This document shows, one piece after another, positions 57,001 through 64,000 of a stretch of DNA of 64,000 nt. Made by a program: the position numbers and the translations under genes. Origin of the DNA: Maniola hyperantus (Eukaryota; Arthropoda; Insecta; Lepidoptera; Nymphalidae); contig NC_048555.1 of assembly GCF_902806685.2 (NCBI RefSeq), positions 8,618,001-8,682,000 of the forward strand, given 5' to 3'. The notes beneath the pieces were generated by a model. The model had not been told where the DNA came from, searched no databases, and saw only the letters and a list, made by a program, of their open reading frames with translations. The first letter of the stretch is position 1. The number at the start of each line of letters is the position of its first letter.

Positions 57001-60000
57001 GAAAGAATTTCTGCTTCGTAGAGCATCATCTCTGTCACTCAGTGATGTTTCGCCGGTCTCAACGACAGAGACAACACTCGATGAAACCGTTATGTCTTTC
57101 TCAAGTTCGATGTGCAATATTTTCTGACGGCTACTGTACAAATACCATACCACTATGTTGTGACAGATGTTTGATTAGTTTAGTTTAGTGATATATGTAT
57201 GGCTAGGATTTGGAATACTCTTGAAAGATCTTGGCTTCCTACCAATTATAATTCTGGTATCTTATTAATTTTATTTTATCTTTAAAACAAAAGTGGATGG
57301 GCATCTTCTAGGCAAACGCGTCCCATATAAGGCCACATCACTTCCCATCACGTGGTAAAGCGTGTGCTGGTAATGAACAAAAAGTCATACTCACGTCTTC
57401 TTGAAAAGCACTCTTAATAGATTCCTTATTCAAGTTAAACAGGAACAACTTAGCCAGGGCCAGGTCAGACATATGGAAAACCTACCTTGTTCGGAAATAA
57501 AAATGTTATCTGCATAGATTCCATCGTGTGTAAGCTAGCCCTTGTAAAAAATGAAAATGTATAGCCTGACCATAAATATAAAAATTTGCTCTGGGGGTGC
57601 CACTAGTATAAGGTCACTAACAGCCATAATCAGAGTTGCTTAATCGTTACTTGAGATTTAGTTAAACGAGACAGAGCTATATCTCTCACGTAAATCTGTC
57701 TCATTTTAACTCAATCTTAAATAACGATTAGCGACTCTGAGTGCAGCAGTAAGTATAGTCCGTACAAAATAACTCCTCACGCGCCATTTTAACTTTATAG
57801 GTCAACTGTCATGTCAAAAGTTCGGTTCATCTTTAAAATAAGGACTAAAATAGAACTTTTGACATGAAATTTGACACAAAAAATTAAATTTTACGCATTG
57901 TCCATGGTACATGGTCTTGTATAAATTAGTTCCACGGATTTTCCGCAATATGGCGAGCTATTTTATTTCGATGGTCAGTGATCAGGCTTTAAATAAAATT
58001 TACGTCTGGTCGATGTTCTAGTGGTGGGCTTGTCAAGCATGGGCGCGGTGAGTCTCAACAGTTCTAGGAACAGCTCTCCTCGCCCCAGCAGGTAGAAGTC
58101 CTTCATCAGACGCAGCTCGTGTAAGAGTTGAGCTTCTTCCACGGCCACTGCCCATAGGTGCTGAAAAAATTAACTACTTGTTGAATAAAGTCAAAGTCTA
58201 ATTCATTTATTGCATTACTAGCTGATGCCCGCGACTTCGTCCGCGTGGATTTACGTTTTTCAAAATCCCGCGGGAACTCTTTGATTTTCCGGGATAAAAA
58301 GTAGCCTATGTGTTAATCCAGGGTATAACCTTCCAAATTTCAGCCAAATCCGTCCAGTAGTTTTTGCGTGAAGGAGTTATAATGTAACAAACATACACAC
58401 ACACACATAAAACTTTCGCCTTTATAATATTAGTGTGATACATTGCTTTTCCGAGCAAGCAATCTTGTATCAGTATCCTTATCAGTACCCTTATTATAAA
58501 TGCGATAGTGTGTTTGTTTGTTGGTTTATTGGTTTGTCCTTTAATCACATCGCAACGGATCGACGTGATTTTTTACATGGGTATAGTTAATTAAAGGCCT
58601 GGAGAGTGACATAGGCTACTTTTTATCCCGGAAAATCAAAGAGTTCCCACGGGAATTTTAAAAATCTTAATCCACACGGACGAAGTCATACATATTATAA
58701 GTAAGGAACGGAACAATTTACGAAATAACGTCTGTGACATGTTCCTCTATTAACCGATTCATATATTTTAGATATTGTGCAACATAACCTTTTGATGACA
58801 TTAATTTTAAAACACGTTATCTACCCTATTAGACCTTTAGAAACTATGGTTCATCATCATCATGATCATCACCAACTCATTGCCAGCCCACCACTGAGAA
58901 CGGGTCTTCTCTCAGCATGAGAAGGATTTTAGCCCATGTCACTCGTTGCTTTGTTGCGATGTGACTGTAGGACAAAGTAACAAACCAAGAAACCAATCAA
59001 CAAACACTTTCGCTTTTGTAATTTTTGACTATTGATAGACTATAGATCTTGCCTTGTTCTGTTTCTTACTTAAGTTGTTTTAGTGCCATTTGGTTTGCAA
59101 TTAAAATATTAGTGTAATAAGGTTGCTTGTTTTAATGTATATGGGATTATTATGGATCTTAAAGTAGGTATATATTTATGTTCATTTTAATTCTTAAGAC
59201 AATAATTTTAAAATCTTTTACAACTGCCTACTCTAGTACTAAGATTGTTTATTCATCTTAAAGTGATAATATGTTAATTATGTAACGTAACATTAGGCTT
59301 CATTAAATTGTACCTCTTATCTCTTCCCAGTTTTATCTATACTTAAGTATAATAAAACTGTAACTGGAAGTTTTCTGTGCATTAAATATATTTTGAAAAT
59401 TATTTTAATCGGTGGAAGCATGAAGGTTTTTTTTCGATATAGAGCCCGAAACGTATTGGTAAAATTTAATACGTATTTTTTAAATTCTGTCTGTATGTTC
59501 GCGCATCAAACGACTGAACGGATTTGAATCCAATTTGACGGTACTTGTAGCTAATACTCTAAGTTAACATATAGGAAACTTTTATTCCGAAAATTTATAA
59601 TGTTCCTTCGTAATTAATATTATTTTAATGTGAAACTTTTATCCTTTAGTGAAAATCTAAAGAATATTAACGATGGAAGATATAACTCCTCAAAGGATAA
59701 CAGCAAATCACTCGCATAACTCTTAACGATACAATGAACCAAAAGCTTAATTTGCTATAATCCGCTGAACAGGTCTTTACGATACTACATACACACATAC
59801 CATATTAATAATGAAACAGTTGACCTAGTTATGCTGTTGACTGTTTTCTAGGAACAATAATGCCGTGGGCTAAATTCTCTTCTAAACTTCCAAAGACAAG
59901 CCCATTTAAGGACTTGGATCAATATTGCTTACAATCACCACTAAGATAGGATTTTCATAAATTCCATCCAAGCAAAGTCAGGCCGAGTCAGTCTATTTAT

Positions 60001-63000
60001 ATAAACATACTAATACCTAAATGTGTTTCCAACACCTCATTTGCGAAGTTAATTGCGCCCAATTGGTGCAGCTGGGAACCATTAAAACAAAATTGAACTG
60101 AAGCATAACATCATCAATCTATTTAGTAGTTAGTCGTGGCTTCGCAAGAGATGGCAAAATTAACAACACAACAATTATGAAGATGACTTACGAATTGAAG
60201 AATAAAAAGACTGAGTTTTATGACGAGAATACAGAAAAAATAACAGATGATTCGTTGAAAAATGTGGATTTCGACCAGTTACTGTCTTCGACGGGAGAAT
60301 TTGGGCTTTATCAAGTGCTGCTCATTCTCTTTACATGCCCATTTTACGTGTTCGGTGCTTTCTCATACTTCACTCAACTTTTTATGACAGAAGTATCGTC
60401 AGACCACTGGTGTTGGATACCAGAATTGAAAAATTTATCTCCAATTGAGAGAAGATCGCTTGCCATTCCAAAGAACACGAATGACGTGTTTGGATATTCT
60501 CATTGCACGGCATATGTTGCGAATTGGACTGAAGTTCTGGAATCCAAGCAGAACATAAACTTATCCTGGCCCACAGAACATTGTAAACATGGATGGGAGT
60601 TCGAAAAATCACAAATCCCTTATCCGACAATATCAAGCGAAATGGGATGGGTTTGTGACAAAGACAACTATCAAGCAACAGCGCAATCTATATTTTTTGT
60701 AGGCTCAATTATCGGGGGGCTGTGTATAGGATTGATTGCTGATCGATTCGGCCGCTTGCCTGCAGGCATCATCGGCAATTTAATCGGTTGTTTGGCAGGC
60801 GTATGCAGTGTATTTGCAAGAAATTTTGTGGAATTCTGCATATGCAGATTTTTTATGGGTATGTCTTACGAAACTTGCATGATGATGATATATTTACTGG
60901 TACTAGAATATGTGTCACCGAAATACAGAACGATTGTAGCCAATCTGCCAACCGGAGTATTTTTCACTTTGGGAATGATTGCATTGCCATGGTTGGCTCT
61001 TTACTGTGGGAATTGGAAAACTCTTGGATTATTAACAAGTCTACCGATGGCATTATCATTACTTGCCCCATTTGTGATACCTGAAAGTCCGAGATGGTTA
61101 CTTTCGCGAGGTCGAGTCGACGAAGCAATATCAAAAGTTACTAATATAGGACGAGTGAACAAAAAAGAGATTCCTGAAGAGGTTATTCGTCAATTTAAAC
61201 TATCTATGAATACGAAACCGAACGACAATACCAGTAGCATATTAGAAGTTTTTAGAATACCTTTGTTAAGGCGAATGCTGATTTGCATATGCATAGAGTT
61301 TATGTGCTGCACCATAATTTTTGATGCATTACTGCGGAGTATAGGGTCGTTAGCCTTTGATTTCTTTTTATCATTTACAATACTATCTGCAACTGAATTC
61401 CCTTCATTACTAACGGTTTCTTTTACTTTAGATTTGATTGGTAGGAAATGGATATCAATTACTATGATGAGTTTGTGTTGTATTTTTAGTATTTTGACAT
61501 CGATCGTTCCGAGTGGTTTGCCTTCGGTATTATGTGCGGTTGTAGCGAGATACGGTGTAAATATTTGTTACATGGTCGCTATGCAATGGGCGGCAGAAAT
61601 GTTACCGACACCGGTAAGAGGATCCGGTACATCGGTAGTTCAGATTTGTGGATATGTTGCCACTGTGATATCACCTTACATAGTATATTTAAAAGTGTAT
61701 ATCCCGGGCCTCCCTTTAATAATAGTCGGTATAATTGCTGCAATAGGCGCAGTTGCAGCAATGTTCTTGCCAGAAACAGCGGGTAAAAGTATGCCGCAAA
61801 CTTTTGAAGACGCCGAAAACCAAATGAGAGAGAGTAAGTTTTTAGATGTTCCTTTTTTACGTAAGAAGCAATAACAACGATTAGTGTAACATTTTTTTTG
61901 TAAATATTTAGTAGACTATAAATATAATTATTAAGCATTAAATATTTAAGAGTTTTCCTTACCATTGTAACACATTCCTTGATTTCTCTGACAACACCTC
62001 TCAAGTTACAAACTTCAAACACTTCAGGAGTTTTTAGTTTTTGTAATTTCTCGTGAAATTCCGCTTCTTTCTCTTCCCATATTGTAAATCTAAAAAAATA
62101 CATGAACATACATCTTCTTACTTGTTTTTTCATGCAATGTTTAGGTAAGTAAAAAATTGCGAAATGCTAGAAACGTCACGGAGAGATGTGTTTGGTCCGC
62201 CAATCAGATTTTTGAGAAATGACGTGGTATGATAATTTTATCCCGTGATTTTTATTCATCTTATTGGCCTACAAAACACATCTCCTTACAAACCATACCT
62301 TCTAGAATCAGCATTGATCTTTTGCAACGTCAACATAGGTCTGTTTATACTAAAACTGTTACTCTTCTTAACTTTTTTAGGATCGAAACCGAACAGTATG
62401 ACCGTCTTGCCAATAAACAATACCTCCTGAGCGAGTGAGAGTGGTATGAAATATGGTATCATATTAGGGTTCAGGTTATAACCACAATCTAATGGTGTCT
62501 GTTGGAGCTGTAAAAAAACGACTATTTTATTTCATTTATATTATGTCCCAGAAAATTGCAGAAATATAGCTGTTCAAAAGTTTTTTCAACATTGTTTTTG
62601 TTGTTGACCAAAAAATTCCTGAAAGGCCAGCAACGCATTGGCGGTTCCTCTGGTGCTGCAAATTTTCATGGGCGGCGATAATCACTTAACATCAGATGAC
62701 CTGCCTGCTCATTTGCTCACTATTTTTATTTAAAAAAATTAACTGTTCGTTTAGCAATACTGTAGCAGTTTCAGAACAAATACACTAAAGATGCACCTTT
62801 TAGTGTGATAACTGATAACTATTGAGAATTGAACTAAACTATTGAGAAAGAAAAACACGCTCAACAGACGGAAACATTTAAGTGCGGAAACCAGCCCAGT
62901 GCGAAGAAAGAAAGAACTATTGAGAATTTTGATGACAATTTGTACAACTTGTTATAATACTTATCAAGTTTTTACTATCTGGCCACTCTTCACAATCGGC

Positions 63001-63736
63001 GATTACAGACGATTACACACGAGCACGATCTTGTGGAGGGCTTACTCGCTTGTAGTCGCCGATCATCGTCTATGATCGTCTCAGTGATCGCGGCGATCGG
63101 TGATTTGTCGGATTTTCGGGCACGCATCAAAGGGAATTCACTTGTAGTTGTGTGCCCGTACCGACACAATCATCGATTATCCATCCATATTGAAGGACTG
63201 CCGCTCAATAAATGATCACGGACGATCGTGTGGACTGTGGATGCCTGCACAATTCGATCAACTTGCCGATGACAGACGATCACAGACGATCATACGAATA
63301 ACGATCATCCATCGCCGATTGTGAAGAGAGGCTATCATACTGACTGTAAATATATGGGGAAACTCGATAACGAACCCCGTTTTCTTTAATTTAAAAAACT
63401 TGTATTAGTGTTCATCTTCAGAAAGCATTTTTCAATAGAATAGAATATGTTTTATTCAAGTAAACTTTTTACAAGTACTTTTGAATAGTCGGGTAGTTTT
63501 AATTTACCACTAGTTCGGAATGCCGTATATGTAATAAAAAATACTTTATACTAACGGTTGACACAAGTGATTTGTCAGCAGTGTCTGTTGTTATTTGAGA
63601 TGAAACTAATGTATCAGAAGTGTCATCCTTCTTAGTTGGATATACAAAAAACTCTTCATATGGATCTCTTAAATGGCCATATAAAAGCCATGTGCAAAGT
63701 TGATTTATAAACACAGTGTTGATGCAGGAAAATATT
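54018..63736 (-). CDS. TUBGCP4: Gamma-tubulin complex component 4 (C-terminal ~500 aa, 5' end off the right edge)
   Basis: A gamma-TuRC subunit (fly Grip75) that helps cap and nucleate microtubules. Exons in order: 63736-63556, 62507-62299, 62089-61963, 58160-58004, 56895-56755, 56326-56158, 55642-55441, 54960-54803, 54177-54018, every junction in frame, stop TAG at 54020-54018. The diagnostic blocks match the GCP4 order: WLLYGHLRDPYEEFFVY; IPYFIPLSLAQEVLFIGKTV; HLWAVAVEEAQLLHELRLMK then DFYLLGRGELF; FKWPLHLLFAPEVLARYNDM; MDNLQHYLQADVLETNYSRL; FLADILSQSFL; KLCHSFCS; LLMRLDYNRWL. About 165 N-terminal residues should lie to the right (human GCP4 is 667 aa). Two exons have decayed tandem copies nearby, and one intron hosts an antisense transporter gene. 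Confidence 0.92.
54194..54390 (+). repeat. Helitron-like dispersed repeat copy
   Basis: 'atccatactaatattataaa' start, 'ggcccaacagtttaaccgat', ends 'ctacgcgggcatcatatta'. It begins 17 bases upstream of the acceptor of the last TUBGCP4 exon. Confidence 0.6.
54555..54800. repeat. Degenerate tandem minisatellite (ATAAATGAGCC...TTTAT)
   Basis: About five loose repeats of 'ataaatgagccatatttatt' plus 'tatcagat', period about 40-48 bp, drifting in sequence. The array ends at the donor of TUBGCP4 exon 54960-54803. Confidence 0.65.
55224..55370. mobile_element. Palindromic MITE (family D)
   Basis: Arms 'gagcatactttgacg' / 'ttcaaagtatgctc'. Inner 'agacttaagactgagttaag' and 'ctgtctctttttattcta'. The ends contain 'cttag'. 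In a TUBGCP4 intron. Confidence 0.6.
55780..56092 (-). pseudogene. Two decayed tandem copies of a TUBGCP4 exon
   Basis: Downstream of intact exon 56326-56158 are copy B (about 56085-55957) and copy C (about 55886-55785). B keeps 'gttctcgcgcgatacaatga' and 'catgttccgcctcttg' but has TGG changed to TGA in the HALW stretch and its donor GT changed to GC. C keeps 'ccggaagtgctcgcgcaata' and lacks the middle. The intronic spacer 'tttatggtccttcgagc' is copied too, giving a ~200 bp unit repeated. Confidence 0.85.
56400..56720. other. TUBGCP4 intron with (AT)n and a repeat scrap
   Basis: A short (TA)n run at about 56646-56667 lies next to an antisense piece of the 'agggttccgtac' repeat ('ttttgagatacggaacccta' at about 56685). 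Nothing coding. Confidence 0.45.
56965..57140. mobile_element. Palindromic MITE (family A)
   Basis: Outer 'caggtaccggcagtaaatgt' against 'acatt..ctgacggctactgta'-like arms, inner 'tagagcatcatctctgtca' / 'cgacagagacaacact'. Closest to 2927-3106. Confidence 0.65.
57630..57745. mobile_element. Palindromic MITE (family D), diverged
   Basis: 'cagagttgcttaatcgttac' pairs with 'ataacgattagcgactctg'. Inner 'gttaaacgagaca' pairs with 'tgtctcattttaac'. Confidence 0.6.
58218..58690. repeat. Two Helitron-like repeats, opposite orientations
   Basis: 58218-58440 (-): 'ctagctgatgcccgcgactt' to 'tttataatattagtgtgat'. 58480-58690 (+): 'cccttattataaatgcgata' to 'ccacacggacgaagtc'. They make a loose inverted pair in the TUBGCP4 intron. 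Confidence 0.6.
58850..60000. other. TUBGCP4 intron / SLC22 upstream flank
   Basis: 58852-58940 is an antisense SINE end ('tcatcaccaactcattgcca', 'gaacgggtcttctctcagca'). The rest is AT-rich with a Helitron-like scrap near 59450-59600. No gene was recognised. Confidence 0.4.
59998..60005 (+). promoter_or_regulatory. Likely TATA box of the SLC22 gene
   Basis: TATATAAA, 172 bases upstream of the transporter start codon. It is a plausible core promoter if the 5' UTR is about 140 nt. Inferred from sequence only. Confidence 0.45.
60151..60180 (+). promoter_or_regulatory. 9-codon upstream ORF overlapping the transporter start (ATGA)
   Basis: ATG at 60151 in a good context (gagATGG) reads MAKLTTQQL and stops at TGA 60178-60180. 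That overlaps the main ATG at 60177-60179. The arrangement would either cap translation or feed it by reinitiation. Confidence 0.55.
60177..61874 (+). CDS. SLC22-type organic cation/carnitine-like transporter, intronless, nested
   Basis: A 565-aa major facilitator protein, predicted in the plasma membrane. Family signs: TM1 at about 44-66; a large Cys-containing, N-glycosylatable extracellular loop (about 70-165); TISSEMGWVC (151-160) matching the loop-end signature; GLIADRFGR (185-193) between TM2 and TM3; a second such signature in LDLIGRKW; FVIPESPRWLLSRGR (299-313) after TM6; PTPVRGSGTS before TM11; PET at the end. About 12 membrane segments can be seen. Substrate cannot be told; insect relatives are annotated as organic cation, carcinine or beta-alanine transporters. 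The whole gene lies without introns in a TUBGCP4 intron on the opposite strand; its stop is only 88 bases from a TUBGCP4 exon. An ATTAAA near 61940 may be its poly(A) signal. A second in-frame ATG is codon 3. Confidence 0.9.
   Translation: MKMTYELKNKKTEFYDENTEKITDDSLKNVDFDQLLSSTGEFGLYQVLLILFTCPFYVFGAFSYFTQLFMTEVSSDHWCWIPELKNLSPIERRSLAIPKNTNDVFGYSHCTAYVANWTEVLESKQNINLSWPTEHCKHGWEFEKSQIPYPTISSEMGWVCDKDNYQATAQSIFFVGSIIGGLCIGLIADRFGRLPAGIIGNLIGCLAGVCSVFARNFVEFCICRFFMGMSYETCMMMIYLLVLEYVSPKYRTIVANLPTGVFFTLGMIALPWLALYCGNWKTLGLLTSLPMALSLLAPFVIPESPRWLLSRGRVDEAISKVTNIGRVNKKEIPEEVIRQFKLSMNTKPNDNTSSILEVFRIPLLRRMLICICIEFMCCTIIFDALLRSIGSLAFDFFLSFTILSATEFPSLLTVSFTLDLIGRKWISITMMSLCCIFSILTSIVPSGLPSVLCAVVARYGVNICYMVAMQWAAEMLPTPVRGSGTSVVQICGYVATVISPYIVYLKVYIPGLPLIIVGIIAAIGAVAAMFLPETAGKSMPQTFEDAENQMRESKFLDVPFLRKKQ
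62619..62730 (-). repeat. 'gcgagcaagcgagcaggcgg' repeat, antisense copy
   Basis: 'ggccagcaacgcattggcgg', 'cctctggtgctgcaaatttt', 'taatcacttaacatcagatg', 'cctgctcatttgctcac'. Followed at 62853-62912 by the retroelement 3'-UTR scrap 'aagtgcggaaaccagcccag'. Confidence 0.6.
62982..63332. mobile_element. MITE with GATCGT-rich interior, about 350 bp
   Basis: Terminal inverted repeats 'ctcttcacaatcggcgat' (62986) and 'atcgccgattgtgaagag' (ends 63328). The interior is a mosaic of 'agacgatcacagacgatcat' and 'gccgatcatcg' words, many self-complementary. In a TUBGCP4 intron. Confidence 0.7.
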
Positions 63737-64000
63737 CTGTGAACAATATAAATACCTTATTTTAAAAGTTTTAAAGAATTTTTCATAAATAAAACCTTGT
63801 ACTTATTGTAACCTCTCTTGTGTTTTTGTGCTACATTGTATACAATAAAGTATGTATATTGTATATACATGCATATATGTATATAATTGAGATACATTAC
63901 ACAAACTACAAAGTACAATTAATAAATTACAATTATTTTAAGGTGGATCAAACGTATAAGTAATAACAAGACAATAATTATTATCTTTACAACCACTCTG
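63737..64000. other. Right edge, TUBGCP4 intron
   Basis: AT-rich with ATATGTATAT-like runs. No exon was recognised, so the next upstream TUBGCP4 exon lies beyond the window. Confidence 0.45.

Noticed and set aside
61579..62133. 184-codon minus-strand frame
   Set aside because: Only 62089-61963 of it is a real TUBGCP4 exon; the remainder is intron and the antisense of the transporter gene.
1..64000. CRISPR array, bacterial operons, rRNA
   Set aside because: None present; the DNA is eukaryotic with spliced genes, and the tandem arrays lack spacer structure.

Overview
The window looks like nuclear DNA from a moth or butterfly (Lepidoptera). It is AT-rich. Genes are split by GT-AG introns. It carries tRNA-derived SINEs, many short palindromic MITEs, a dispersed repeat that starts TC and ends CTAG between A and T (Helitron-like), and decayed non-LTR retroelement ends. 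The species cannot be named from the sequence alone. All exon boundaries below were placed by hand from splice signals, reading-frame phase and remembered family patterns.

Layout, left to right. (1) 4037-21176, + strand: a follistatin gene. Five exons encode the N-terminal domain, three EGF/Kazal follistatin modules and a short tail; the signal-peptide exon is not visible and probably lies to the left. Its introns hold most of the repeats in the first 20 kb. (2) 22.5-28.5 kb: intergenic and repeat-rich, with a 1.6 kb near-perfect foldback element. (3) 41673-28578, - strand: a complete 14-exon Mad1 spindle-checkpoint gene (715 aa). The Mad2-binding motif and the C-terminal domain can be read directly. 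(4) 48768-43570, - strand: a five-exon P-element/THAP9-type transposase (879 aa) with an intact frame, plus a decayed, internally deleted, inverted copy just beyond its 3' end. (5) 50003-53160, + strand: a six-exon type I protein arginine methyltransferase (361 aa), closest to PRMT6/Art8. (6) 63736-54018, - strand, running off the right edge: the C-terminal ~500 aa of gamma-tubulin complex component 4. One of its introns contains, on the opposite strand, (7) 60177-61874, an intronless 565-aa SLC22-type transporter.

Mad1 (spindle checkpoint) and TUBGCP4 (microtubule nucleation) both act in mitosis, but nothing here suggests they work as a unit. The other genes are functionally unrelated neighbours.

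The most unusual points are: the intact P-type transposase beside an inverted wreck of itself; three independent decayed exon duplications (one follistatin Kazal exon, two TUBGCP4 exons); a 1.6 kb DNA foldback able to form a long hairpin RNA; the Mad1 exon for Mad2 binding squeezed between two MITEs; and a transporter gene nested in an intron, with a tiny upstream ORF whose stop overlaps its start codon.
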